Shown here piece by piece: positions 26,874-37,056 of a stretch of 64,000 nucleotides of DNA. Positions within the stretch are counted from its first letter, which is position 1. The number at the start of each line of letters is the position of its first letter. A model generated the notes under the pieces. It saw only the letters and a program-made list of their open reading frames with translations. It had not been told where the DNA came from and searched no databases. This DNA comes from Corynebacterium tuberculostearicum. Lineage in GTDB: Bacteria; Actinomycetota; Actinomycetes; Mycobacteriales; Mycobacteriaceae. Location: the NCBI RefSeq assembly GCF_030506365.1, contig NZ_CP073092.1, forward strand, positions 992,001-1,056,000. Reading direction: 5' to 3'. The position numbers were made by a program, and so were the translations under genes.

Positions 26874-27374
26874 TTAGCGCTCAAAATCGCGCTGGAGGTG
26901 CACCAAGCCGAGGCGGACGCCATCCTTGGTATGGATATTCGGCATGCGGCCGGTCTCGGTAAAGCCGAACTTCTTGTGCAGGGCGATGGAACCCTCGTTG
27001 GTATCGACGATATAGGTGATCATCGTCTGCACATAGGCATCGTCGGCGGCGAAGTCCATGAGGGCGTCGAGAAGCTCGGAGCCCACGCCCTTGCCCTGGG
27101 CGGAGGGGGCGATGTAGACGGAATCTTCCACGGTTCCGTAATAGATGGCGGGGGTTACGAACTGGAAGTAGGCCGCCCAGCCAATGACCTCATCATCGTC
27201 CACGGCTACAAAGACCGGGGAGCCGGCCTTAAACATTTCCTTGAGCCACTCTTCGCGGTCAGAGACATCTTCTTGCCATGTGACCAGGTTAGCGGCGGGT
27301 TTCGCTGCGGAGCCGGCGTTGTAGATGGCGGTGAGCGCGGGGGCGTCGGCAAGCTCAGCAGGGCGGATATGCAT
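26874..27374 (-). CDS. GNAT acetyltransferase (phosphinothricin acetyltransferase-like), copy 1
   Basis: A 166-residue single-domain acetyltransferase. The start IRPAELADAPALTAIYN, the acetyl-CoA loop AQGKGVGSELLDALMD and IALHKKFGFTETGRM follow the PAT/MnaT subgroup pattern, which usually acetylates small amines or amino-acid analogues. It is 10 bases downstream of a paralogue with the same motif order, so the two are a tandem duplicate pair in one operon. Confidence 0.8.
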   Translation of the reverse strand: MHIRPAELADAPALTAIYNAGSAAKPAANLVTWQEDVSDREEWLKEMFKAGSPVFVAVDDDEVIGWAAYFQFVTPAIYYGTVEDSVYIAPSAQGKGVGSELLDALMDFAADDAYVQTMITYIVDTNEGSIALHKKFGFTETGRMPNIHTKDGVRLGLVHLQRDFER

Positions 27375-27384
27375 AGAAATTCCT

Positions 27385-27879
27385 TTACACCAGAAGTTGT
27401 AGGTGGGTGAGGCTCAACCAGTGATCGAACTTGTAGCAAACCTCTTTAAGAGTACCCACGTTTTCAAACCCGAACTTTTCATGCAACTTCAGCGATGCCA
27501 CATTGGTGGAGACGATGAGCGCGAGCAGGGAATGCACCTTGTCATCGGCGCGGGCCGCATCCACCAAGGCGCCAAGCAACGCGGTGCCTACGCCCTGGCC
27601 CTGAGCGGTGGGGGAAAGATAGATGGTGGTCTCATAACAGCCCGTCCACACCTGCGGATCGCGGTAAGGGTGGTAGAGCGCCCACCCCAGGTAGGTGCCA
27701 GAATCGGACTCCGCGATGAGGCACGGGCAGCCCTCTTCCCAGATGCTGCGCAGGTAGGCTTCGCGCTCTGCGATGCTAGCCGGGGTAGTGCGGAAAATAA
27801 CGTCGGTGTGCTCGATGGCCCAGTTGAGGGTCTTGGTCATGGCGGGCACATCCGCAAGGCCAGCGGGTCTGATCAACAT
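27385..27879 (-). CDS. GNAT acetyltransferase (phosphinothricin acetyltransferase-like), copy 2
   Basis: The product starts MLIRPAGLADVPAMTKTLNW and carries FRTTPASIAEREAYL, AQGQGVGTALLGALV and LKLHEKFGFENVGTL, so it is a clear paralogue of the neighbouring GNAT gene. I placed the start at the ATG matching the paralogue's first residues; an in-frame ATG three codons earlier also exists. It is divergent from tatD with only 25 bases between start codons, so their promoters overlap. Confidence 0.78.
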   Translation of the reverse strand: MLIRPAGLADVPAMTKTLNWAIEHTDVIFRTTPASIAEREAYLRSIWEEGCPCLIAESDSGTYLGWALYHPYRDPQVWTGCYETTIYLSPTAQGQGVGTALLGALVDAARADDKVHSLLALIVSTNVASLKLHEKFGFENVGTLKEVCYKFDHWLSLTHLQLLV

Positions 27880-27904
27880 GGCAGCCAATATTACAATTGC
27901 CTAC

Positions 27905-28732
27905 ATGGCTAAAAAGAAGCGACGTCCCACTCCCGTTCCGGCACCGGGCCTAAGCGGCCTCATCGATGCGCACACGCATCTGTTTTCTCACAAGGACACC
28001 GATGAGGTGCTGGTCAATCGCGCGCGCACCGCCGGTATCAGCCGCATGGTGACGGTGGGCGATGACCGCCGCGAGTCGGCAGCGGCGCTGGCTACCGCGC
28101 ATGCCTTTCCGGATGTCTATGCCGCCTGTGCCATCCACCCGGTGCGCGCCAACGAGTTGGATGCACCGACCAAGGTGGCACTAGAGGAGATGGTGGCGGA
28201 TCCGCGCTGCGTAGCAGTGGGAGAGACTGGCCTCGATGCCTATTGGGTCCACCACGAGCCGGAGACCACAGCGACCATGGCCCAGCAGGAGGAATCCCTG
28301 CGCTGGCATATTGACCTTGCGGTGCGCCATGGCAAGACGCTGATGATTCACAACCGCGAGGCGGATGCGGATCTAATGCGCATTCTTGCCGACGCCCCCT
28401 CACCCGACACCGTCATGCTGCACTGCTTTTCCTCGCCGCTGAAGGTGGCCGAGGAAGCCTTGGAGCGCGGCTACGTATTGTCCTTCGCCGGCAACGTCAC
28501 CTTCAAGCGCAATGCCGAGCTGCGGCAGGCGGCGGCGAAGGCGCCGGCCGGCCAGCTTCTGGTGGAAACCGATGCGCCGTATATGACGCCGGAGCCTTAC
28601 CGTGGCCAGCGCAATGAACCGGCTCTTATCGGGCACACATATGAATGCATCGCTCGCGCACGCCACCAGACGGTGCAGGCGCTAGCTGCGGAGGTAAACG
28701 ACACTTTTGATCGCGTTTACGGCCTGCGCTAA
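27905..28732 (+). CDS. tatD: TatD-family metal-dependent hydrolase (DNase)
   Basis: A 275-residue TIM-barrel hydrolase of the TatD family, with a 3'-5' exonuclease role in DNA repair in E. coli. All metal-binding motifs are seen: IDAHTHLF, GETGLDAYW, HNREAD, HCFSS and LVETDAPYMTPEPYRG. The frame is open upstream, but the ATG at 27905 (MAKKKRRPTP) is the natural start. In many actinobacteria tatD lies between metG and an rpf gene, followed by ksgA, exactly as here. Confidence 0.93.
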   Translation: MAKKKRRPTPVPAPGLSGLIDAHTHLFSHKDTDEVLVNRARTAGISRMVTVGDDRRESAAALATAHAFPDVYAACAIHPVRANELDAPTKVALEEMVADPRCVAVGETGLDAYWVHHEPETTATMAQQEESLRWHIDLAVRHGKTLMIHNREADADLMRILADAPSPDTVMLHCFSSPLKVAEEALERGYVLSFAGNVTFKRNAELRQAAAKAPAGQLLVETDAPYMTPEPYRGQRNEPALIGHTYECIARARHQTVQALAAEVNDTFDRVYGLR

Positions 28733-30199
<1,467 letters not shown>

Positions 30200-30214
30200 A
30201 CCGCAGCGCTTCTT

Positions 30215-30247
30215 GGCCGCACACCCACTGTGGTGTGCGGCCTTTTT
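30215..30247 (+). terminator. Rho-independent terminator after rpf2
   Basis: GGCCGCACACC (30215-30225) pairs perfectly with GGTGTGCGGCC (30232-30242) over a six-base loop and is followed by five T residues. It lies 15 bases past the rpf2 stop and 25 bases before the ksgA start. Confidence 0.93.
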
Positions 30248-30271
30248 GTCTCTTCTACTAAGTTAGATGGC

Positions 30272-31132
30272 ATGACTGATTCCACCGGCGCCGCGCTTTT
30301 GGGTCCCGTAGAGATCCGCGCCCTCGCGGAGAAGCTCGACATCGTGCCCACCAAGAAGCTGGGGCAGAACTTTCTGCATGACCCGAATACTATCCGGCGC
30401 ATCGTCGCCGCAGCGGAGCTGGATACCACAGACCGCGTCCTCGAGGTAGGCCCCGGACTGGGATCGCTGACCCTAGGCCTCGTAGAGGCAGTGGGGGACG
30501 TTACCGCGGTGGAGATCGATTCCCGCTTGGCGGCGCAGCTGCCCGATACCGTGGCCGAGCGCGCCCCTGAGTATGCGCCGCGCCTGCGCGTAGTGGAAAA
30601 GGACGCGTTGCGCGTGACGGATTCTGACGTCACGGAGCCGACTGCCCTCGTGGCCAACCTCCCGTATAACGTCGCTGTGCCGGTCTTGCTGCATTTGCTG
30701 GAGACATTCCCCTCCATTCGCCGCGTGCTGGTGATGGTCCAGCTGGAGGTGGCGGACCGTCTCGCCGCCCAGCCCGGCAGTAAGGTCTATGGCGTGCCCT
30801 CGGTCAAGGCGGGCTTTTATGGCAAGGTTTCCAAGGCCGGCACGATTGGCAAGAACGTCTTTTGGCCGGCGCCCAATATTGAATCCGGGCTGGTGCGCAT
30901 CGACGTCTTTGAAGATGCTCCTTGGCCGATCACCGATGAGTCGCGGGCTAAGGTCTGGCCGGTTATCGACGCCGCCTTTGCCCAACGCCGCAAGACCCTG
31001 CGCGCGGCATTGTCCGGCCACTTTGGTTCGGGTGCCGCCGCTGAGGAGGCCCTGCGAGCGGCGGACATCGATCCGAAGCAGCGCGGCGAGAAGCTCGCCG
31101 TGGAGGACTTCGTACGATTGGCAGGAATCTAA
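30272..31132 (+). CDS. ksgA: 16S rRNA dimethyladenosine transferase KsgA/RsmA
   Basis: KsgA dimethylates two adjacent adenosines near the 3' end of 16S rRNA. The 286-residue protein has the entry motif [22 protein letters not shown]-binding [22 protein letters not shown] and the catalytic [12 protein letters not shown] used the ATG at 30272 (MTDSTGAA); the longer frame begins inside the preceding terminator. The ispE ATG directly abuts its stop codon, so the two genes are co-translated. Confidence 0.95.
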   Translation: MTDSTGAALLGPVEIRALAEKLDIVPTKKLGQNFLHDPNTIRRIVAAAELDTTDRVLEVGPGLGSLTLGLVEAVGDVTAVEIDSRLAAQLPDTVAERAPEYAPRLRVVEKDALRVTDSDVTEPTALVANLPYNVAVPVLLHLLETFPSIRRVLVMVQLEVADRLAAQPGSKVYGVPSVKAGFYGKVSKAGTIGKNVFWPAPNIESGLVRIDVFEDAPWPITDESRAKVWPVIDAAFAQRRKTLRAALSGHFGSGAAAEEALRAADIDPKQRGEKLAVEDFVRLAGI

Positions 31133-32113
31133 ATGAGTGCACCGCTAGATAGCGATCCATTCGTCTACACCGCGCACGCTCACTCCAAGGTCAATATCCA
31201 CCTTGGCGTGGAGGAACCGCGCGAGGATGGGTTCCATGAGCTTGCCAGCGTCTTTCAGTCTTTGGAGCTGCATGACACCGTGACGCTCACGGACTTGGGT
31301 AATCCCGAGGTGGATAAGCCGCGCATTCAAGGCTTAAAGGTTACGGGCCCTCATGCACAGGGTGTGCCAGAAGACTACACAAACCTGGCGTGGACCGCGG
31401 TTAACCGCATCATGCAGTACCTATACACCACCCATGGGCCGAAGGTGCTGCCGGAGGTAGCGCTGGAAATCCACAAAGCCATCCCTACCGCCGGAGGCAT
31501 GGCGGGTGGCTCTGCTGATGCGGCCGCCGCGCTGCGCTTAGCCGAGCGCTGCTATGGCGGCTACTACGGCATCGACTCGGTGGGCGAGCCGATCCTGGAC
31601 GCGCTGGGCGCGGCGTTGGGCTCGGATGTTCCCTTTACCCTGTTGGGTGGCACCGCGCTCGGTACGGGGCGCGGCGAGCAGCTGACCCCGATGATGGCGC
31701 GCGGTACCTACCATTGGGCGCTTATCGCCTCGGACCGCGGACTATCTACCCCGCAGGTCTTTCACAAGCTGGATGAGATGCGAGAAAAGGGTCGCGGCGG
31801 CGCGCCGCACATGGATACTGCGGCAGTATCGCAGGCGCTTATCTCGGGCGATCCGCACCGGGTGGCGCAGCACTTGCACAATGACCTGCAGCCGGCGGCG
31901 CTTTCCCTGCGCCCAGACCTGCGCAAGACGCTGGAGGCGGGTGTGGCCGCCGGAGCCCTCGCGGGCATCGTCTCCGGCAGCGGCCCGACCTGTGCCTTCC
32001 TCTGCGCTGGGGCAGAGGAGGCTAGGGAAGTGGTCTCCCAAGTGACGGTAGAGATTCCCAGAACCAAGGGTGTGGCTACCCATGGACCCGTCAGCGGCGC
32101 CGTGGTGCTGTAG
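31133..32113 (+). CDS. ispE: 4-diphosphocytidyl-2-C-methyl-D-erythritol kinase
   Basis: IspE is the ATP-dependent kinase of the non-mevalonate isoprenoid pathway. The 326-residue GHMP kinase has the substrate-binding start SKVNIHLGVEEPREDGFHEL, the phosphate loop PTAGGMAGGSADAAAAL (Met in place of the usual Leu), LGSDVPF and the C-terminal GIVSGSGPTCAFL. It directly follows ksgA, a conserved actinobacterial pair, and converges without any gap on the AztD-like gene. Confidence 0.95.
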   Translation: MSAPLDSDPFVYTAHAHSKVNIHLGVEEPREDGFHELASVFQSLELHDTVTLTDLGNPEVDKPRIQGLKVTGPHAQGVPEDYTNLAWTAVNRIMQYLYTTHGPKVLPEVALEIHKAIPTAGGMAGGSADAAAALRLAERCYGGYYGIDSVGEPILDALGAALGSDVPFTLLGGTALGTGRGEQLTPMMARGTYHWALIASDRGLSTPQVFHKLDEMREKGRGGAPHMDTAAVSQALISGDPHRVAQHLHNDLQPAALSLRPDLRKTLEAGVAAGALAGIVSGSGPTCAFLCAGAEEAREVVSQVTVEIPRTKGVATHGPVSGAVVL

Positions 32114-33451
32114 CTAGAGCACCGTCATCTCGGTGGGCTCAATGTCGAGGTTGAAGCGGTTGACTTCCTTTTCTTGGAGGAGGTCGATGACCACGAGCTG
32201 CTTCTTTTGGGCGTCGGTAATAAAGGCGTAGCCATCGGCAGCCTGGAGGATGGGGCCTGGCTGCTGCCATTCCTTATTTTCCTTCCACAGGGAGATGGCA
32301 TCGATCTGCGAGGTGATTTCGCCGGAATCTGGGTCGATGATGTTGAGTTTGCCGTCGGTGGTGAGCACCAGCGCCTCGCCCAGCGGGCCGCGGGCCAGGG
32401 AGCGGAACCAATAGGAAGCATCGAGGTCAACCTTCTTCGCGGAAAAGTCCTTGGTGTCCACCAAGGTCACGGAGGTGGGGCGCTCGAGTTCTGCATCCTT
32501 GTCGGTCTTATTATCGGCCAGGATGACATCGGATTCCTCCGAACCAGCAGCATTGCCGGAGCGCTGGTAGCCGTCTGCTCCGGCATAGGCGGAGGCGTCC
32601 ACCTTGTGGAACTTGGTGCCATCGAAGACTACAGGGCCGTCCTCGCAGCCGAAGAAGATATTGCCGTTACCCGCGGCGGCCTCGCCGTGCACGCCAGGGC
32701 ACTTGGTGGTTTCAGTAAGGATCTTGCCATCTTTGTCCAGATGCTGGATGGTGTGGCGCTCGTCCTCGGTTCCCTTAGTGATAACCACCGAGCCATCCTT
32801 CAGTGGTACGGCCACGCCGTGGTGTGCAGCCCCCGTATCTACGGTATTGACCGGCTGGGCATCGTCTTTGCCCATGTCTTCGGTCTTGTAAATTTTCGCT
32901 ACGCCATCGCCATCTGAAAATAGTGCGGTAAAGCCGTCGTGGTGGACCACATGGCCGGCGTGCGGGGCCTTGATGGGGGCGTCGCCAAGCGAGGGCTCAG
33001 CGGTGTAGTAGTGGTTGTGATCGCCGTGGCCCTTGGTGATGCGCCCGGTGTCGTAGGTAAGGAAGCTATCGCCTTTGGTGACCATGACGTGGCGGTTATC
33101 GCCGGCATCGCTCAGGCGCAGGAAGGCATTCATTGTGTCCTCGCCAATTACCTTGCCGGTCTTGGCGTCATAGGCGCGCAGTCCGTCCGCGTGGGAAATG
33201 ACAATGCGGGTGGGCAGCTGGGCTACCTCGGTCTCGCCCTCCTCGGCTTCGAAGCCTTCGTGCGAGTGCCCGGCGTGGTCATGGCCGTGCTCATGCTCAT
33301 GGTCGTGCTCGTGAGCGTGGTCCTCCTCGCTGTGGGCGTGGTCGTGGGAGTGCAGGGAGTCCTTTTCCTCTTCGGTGGGGGCGGAACAGGAGGCAATGGC
33401 TACTGCCGCGGCAGAGAGCACCGCGCAGAGAGAAAGTGTGTAGTGCTTCAT
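32114..33451 (-). CDS. Histidine-rich lipoprotein, AztD-like zinc-binding beta-propeller
   Basis: A 445-residue exported lipoprotein (lipobox ending at Cys22). Residues about 32-65 form a His/Asp/Glu-rich segment of HDHAHSEEDHAHEHDH type, typical of zinc-handling proteins. The remainder looks like a seven-bladed propeller (repeated LTYDTG, VFDGTKFH, VLTTDGKLNIIDPDSG units) as in the zinc chaperone AztD. The transporter genes aztABC are not nearby, so it is an orphan here. A Zur-like site lies 22-36 bases upstream of the start. The ATG at 33451 gives the best signal peptide; an ATG four codons earlier is in frame. Confidence 0.7.
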   Translation of the reverse strand: MKHYTLSLCAVLSAAAVAIASCSAPTEEEKDSLHSHDHAHSEEDHAHEHDHEHEHGHDHAGHSHEGFEAEEGETEVAQLPTRIVISHADGLRAYDAKTGKVIGEDTMNAFLRLSDAGDNRHVMVTKGDSFLTYDTGRITKGHGDHNHYYTAEPSLGDAPIKAPHAGHVVHHDGFTALFSDGDGVAKIYKTEDMGKDDAQPVNTVDTGAAHHGVAVPLKDGSVVITKGTEDERHTIQHLDKDGKILTETTKCPGVHGEAAAGNGNIFFGCEDGPVVFDGTKFHKVDASAYAGADGYQRSGNAAGSEESDVILADNKTDKDAELERPTSVTLVDTKDFSAKKVDLDASYWFRSLARGPLGEALVLTTDGKLNIIDPDSGEITSQIDAISLWKENKEWQQPGPILQAADGYAFITDAQKKQLVVIDLLQEKEVNRFNLDIEPTEMTVL

Positions 33452-33472
33452 ACATAAGGACACTATTGGACG

Positions 33473-33487
33473 TGAAAATCAATAGCA
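33473..33487. promoter_or_regulatory. Candidate Zur (zinc uptake regulator) box
   Basis: TGAAAATCAATAGCA agrees with the Zur-type palindrome TGATAATNATTATCA at 11 of 14 scored positions. It lies just upstream of the histidine-rich AztD-like lipoprotein gene on the minus strand. The position is right for repression under zinc sufficiency, but the match is by eye and imperfect. Confidence 0.4.
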
Positions 33488-33543
33488 ATAGTTTGGAGAA
33501 ATGCGGGGGTATGTGCAGGGAGGTATTAAGATGGACGCTCGTT

Positions 33544-35352
33544 ATGGCAAACCTGATTAACCTCGAGCAAGTCAGCAAAACTTATGGATTAAAAACCCTC
33601 CTAGACGGGGTATCCCTAGGTGTGCAAAGCGGCGATCGCATCGGCATCGTCGGCGTTAATGGCGGTGGCAAAACCACCCTGCTGGAGGTACTCACAGGCA
33701 TCGAGCCGCCCGACGCCGGCCGCGTATCCCATACTTCTGATTTGCGCATGGCTGTGGTCACGCAGCGCTTTGACCTGCCCGATGAGCTGACCATCGCGCA
33801 AGTGATTATTGAGCCGCTGGAATTGGAGACCTATGAGTGGGCCTCTAATGCCAAGGTGCGCGATGTCTTAGGCGGGCTGGGCATTGTAGATCTTGGGCTC
33901 GATACTCCGGTGGGTTCGCTCTCCGGTGGCGAGCGTCGCCGCGTGAACCTGGCCGCCGCGCTGGTGCAGGATTTGGACCTCGTGGTGCTCGACGAGCCAA
34001 CCAACCACCTCGACGTGGAAGGCGTGCAGTGGCTCGCAGACCACCTGCTCAAGCGCAACCTGGCCGTGGTCGTGGTTACTCACGATCGCTGGTTCCTCGA
34101 TACCGTGGCCACGTGGACTTGGGAGGTACACGATGGCGTGGTCGATACCTACGAGGGCGGCTACAACGATTGGACCTTTGCCCGCGCCGAGCGTGCCCGC
34201 CAGGCCGATGCCATGGAACAGCGCCGCAAGAACCTCGCCCGCAAGGAACTGGCTTGGCTGCGCCGCGGCGCACCGGCGCGTACCTCCAAGCCGCGCTACC
34301 GCATCGAGGCCGCCGAGGCGCTGATCTCTGACGTCCCGGAGCCGCGCAATAAGGTCGAGCTCATGGCCTTTTCCAAGCAGCGCCAAGGTCGCGTGGTTAT
34401 CGAGCTAGAGGATGCCACCGTGCAGTCCCCGGACGGTCGCACCTTGGTAGATCACCTCACTTGGCGCCTAGCCCCCGGCGAGCGCATCGGTTTGGTGGGT
34501 GTTAATGGCTCCGGCAAGACCACCCTGCTGCGCACCCTGGCTGGCGAGTACGAGCTGGCGGCCGGCAAGCGCATCGAGGGCCAAACCGTGCGCCTTGGCT
34601 GGTTGCGCCAGGAGCTCGATGACCTAGACCCGCAGCGCCGGCTTATCGACGCCGTCGAGGACGTCGCCACCTACGTTCAGCTCGGCAAGAAGGAGCTTTC
34701 CGCCTCCCAGCTGGCCGAGCGCCTAGGATTTTCCGCCAAGCGTCAGCGCACCCCAGTAGGAGATCTTTCCGGTGGCGAGCGCCGCCGCTTGCAGCTCACC
34801 CGCGTACTGATGACCGAGCCCAATGTATTGCTGCTGGACGAGCCCACCAACGATCTCGATATCGATACCCTGCAGGAGCTGGAATCCCTCCTGGACTCCT
34901 GGCCGGGCACCCTGGTGGTCATTTCGCACGATCGCTACCTCATTGAGCGCATCGCGGATAACACCTACGCGCTCTTTGGCGATGGCAAGCTCACCAACCT
35001 TCCCGGCGGCATCGACGAGTACCTGCGCAGGCGCGCCGCACTTGAGGCCCAGCAGAGCTCCGGTGTGCTCAACCTGGGAGAAAAGAAGGCAGACAACGCT
35101 GCACCGAAACCAGAAAAGAAGCTCTCGTCCCAGCAGGAGCGCGAAATCACCAAGAAGATGAACGCGCTCGAGCGCAAGATGCAGAAGCTGGAAAAGGCGG
35201 CCGCGCAGATCAATGAGAAGATGGCCACCGCCGCGGAAAAGGTTGATACCCAGGCCTTGACCGAATTGGACGGAGAGCTAAAGGAAAACCGCAGCGCCTA
35301 CGAGGAATTGGAGATGGAATGGCTGGAGTTGGGGGAGAAGCTCGAAGGGTAG
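33544..35352 (+). CDS. ABC-F family ATPase (Uup/Ett-like)
   Basis: A 602-residue soluble protein with two tandem ABC domains and no membrane segment, hence ABC-F, a family acting on ribosomes. Walker A motifs are GVNGGGKTT and GVNGSGKTT. Signatures are LSGGERRRVNLA and LSGGERRRLQLT. Walker B motifs are VVLDEPTNHLD and LLLDEPTNDLD. The tail beyond residue about 530 is a charged coiled coil (KKMNALERKMQKLEKAAAQ), as in Uup. I placed the start at ATG 33544 (MANLINLEQVSKTYG); the longer frame upstream has no similarity. It follows ispE's neighbour as in C. glutamicum. Confidence 0.9.
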   Translation: MANLINLEQVSKTYGLKTLLDGVSLGVQSGDRIGIVGVNGGGKTTLLEVLTGIEPPDAGRVSHTSDLRMAVVTQRFDLPDELTIAQVIIEPLELETYEWASNAKVRDVLGGLGIVDLGLDTPVGSLSGGERRRVNLAAALVQDLDLVVLDEPTNHLDVEGVQWLADHLLKRNLAVVVVTHDRWFLDTVATWTWEVHDGVVDTYEGGYNDWTFARAERARQADAMEQRRKNLARKELAWLRRGAPARTSKPRYRIEAAEALISDVPEPRNKVELMAFSKQRQGRVVIELEDATVQSPDGRTLVDHLTWRLAPGERIGLVGVNGSGKTTLLRTLAGEYELAAGKRIEGQTVRLGWLRQELDDLDPQRRLIDAVEDVATYVQLGKKELSASQLAERLGFSAKRQRTPVGDLSGGERRRLQLTRVLMTEPNVLLLDEPTNDLDIDTLQELESLLDSWPGTLVVISHDRYLIERIADNTYALFGDGKLTNLPGGIDEYLRRRAALEAQQSSGVLNLGEKKADNAAPKPEKKLSSQQEREITKKMNALERKMQKLEKAAAQINEKMATAAEKVDTQALTELDGELKENRSAYEELEMEWLELGEKLEG

Positions 35353-37052
35353 AAGCCCGCATCGCCGATATTGTCAGCCACCTCGACCTGTGGGGCATTA
35401 TCGGCGCCGCAGCGCTATTTACCCTGGGGCTTACCCCATCCATTCTGCCGCGCGATTGGCTCTACCAAGGGCTCGTTTCCGGCATTGCCGCAGGGCTCGG
35501 CTATACGCTGGGCATTGCCCTCAAGCTCGTGTGGTACCGCTTGGTGGTGCGTTATGTGGCGCCCCGGCATGCCTGGCTTGATGCCACCACGTGGCCAGCT
35601 CGGCGCTACCGCCTAGCCTCCCGCATCGCCACCGCCGCTTTTGTGGTGTGGATGATAGGTTTTGCGGTCTTTGCCGTGCGGTGGCAGCGCCAACTTGCAG
35701 ACGCCCTGTCCGCACCGGCACCCACCATTGCCAGCTATGTGCTGGTGGTTCCGTTGGCACTTGCGGTATTTTCCGCCTTCCTCTTCATCCTGCGCGTGCT
35801 GCGCTTTTGCGTGCGCTGGCTTTCTAGTCACTTCCCCCAGCGCTTCCTCGCCGCCTACCGCGTTGTAGGCGCGGTACTCATCGTGGCTCTGGTGGGCACG
35901 TACACCGTGGAAAACCTCATCCCCGGCGCCATTGTGGGTGTGGGGGAGAGAATCTTTACCGCCCAAAATGCCGAACCCGATCCCGCAACGCAGCGTCCCA
36001 CGTCTGCTGAGCGCAGTGGCTCCCCAGACTCCCGCGTGGACTGGAATGGGGTAGGGCTGCAGGGCTCGCGTTTCCTCTCTTCCGGAGCGCACCGCGCGGA
36101 ATTGGAAGAGGTTACCGGAAAGCCCGCTAAAGAACCCATTCGCGCCTATGCCGGCCTGGGCAATCGCGCCTCCAATGAGGAGCGAGCACAGCTGCTTATC
36201 GACGAACTCGAGCGCACACACGCCCAAGACCGCAAGGCCCTGCTTCTCATTATGACCACCGGAACGGGATGGGTGTCGTCCTATTCCGCCCAAGCCTTCG
36301 AGCTGCTCTACGGCGGCGACACCGCCATCGCGGCCGCCCAATACTCCGCCATGCCCTCGGTCCTGCATTTCCTGTCCGGCGGTGGTCAGGTAGAACGCGC
36401 CGGGCAGGAGTTCATCAACCCTGTCGTGGATTGGTGGAACGGCCTGCCGGAGGACAAGCGCCCGAAGCTCTACCTGTACGGCGAATCCTTAGGCACCACG
36501 GGCATTGAAGCGGCCTTTTCCGGGGTGCGCGATATCGCCAATTCCGTCGACGGCATCTTGTTGACGGGGCCGCCGCACTTTAATCGCTTGCGCACCCAGT
36601 TTGTGGAGCGCCGCGACCCTGGCTCTTCTGAAATTTCCCCTGAATACGCCGGCGGCCTCGTCGTGCGCTTTGCCAACGATGATGCGCAGGTGCGCCAATG
36701 GGGCACGGTGCCAGAAGAGGAGTGGGGACGCACCCGCATGCTCTATATCCAGCACCCCTCGGACCCGGTGGCCTGGTGGTCGCCACAGATGGCCTTTAAG
36801 GAGCCGGATTGGATGCGCGAGCGGACCCCGTATTCTGCTGAGCGCGTGATGCAGTGGATGCCCATCATCTCCTCCCTCCAAGTAGCCGCCGATCTGCCCG
36901 GCGCAAAGGACGTACCCGATGGGCACGGTCATAACTACGGGGCATCGGTGCTCGACGGCTTTGCCGCCATCGCTGGTCCAGACGTGGCGGGAGCCATCGA
37001 TCCAGATGAGCTGCAGCGCGAATTTGCCGCGCTTGACGTCGGCATCTACTAG
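35319..37052 (+). CDS. Membrane alpha/beta-hydrolase protein
   Basis: A 577-residue protein with about four N-terminal membrane helices (about 20-200), then an alpha/beta-hydrolase catalytic domain. The nucleophile elbow LYGESLGTTGIEAAF (GxSxG) lies at about 386-400, and GHGHNYG near the end may supply the His. Proteins with this two-part layout are common in actinobacteria and of unknown substrate; lipid or wall esterase activity is likely. The start overlaps the 3' end of the ABC-F gene by 34 bases; ATG 35319 is the first available in this frame. Confidence 0.8.
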   Translation: MAGVGGEARRVEARIADIVSHLDLWGIIGAAALFTLGLTPSILPRDWLYQGLVSGIAAGLGYTLGIALKLVWYRLVVRYVAPRHAWLDATTWPARRYRLASRIATAAFVVWMIGFAVFAVRWQRQLADALSAPAPTIASYVLVVPLALAVFSAFLFILRVLRFCVRWLSSHFPQRFLAAYRVVGAVLIVALVGTYTVENLIPGAIVGVGERIFTAQNAEPDPATQRPTSAERSGSPDSRVDWNGVGLQGSRFLSSGAHRAELEEVTGKPAKEPIRAYAGLGNRASNEERAQLLIDELERTHAQDRKALLLIMTTGTGWVSSYSAQAFELLYGGDTAIAAAQYSAMPSVLHFLSGGGQVERAGQEFINPVVDWWNGLPEDKRPKLYLYGESLGTTGIEAAFSGVRDIANSVDGILLTGPPHFNRLRTQFVERRDPGSSEISPEYAGGLVVRFANDDAQVRQWGTVPEEEWGRTRMLYIQHPSDPVAWWSPQMAFKEPDWMRERTPYSAERVMQWMPIISSLQVAADLPGAKDVPDGHGHNYGASVLDGFAAIAGPDVAGAIDPDELQREFAALDVGIY

Positions 37053-37056
37053 GTGT

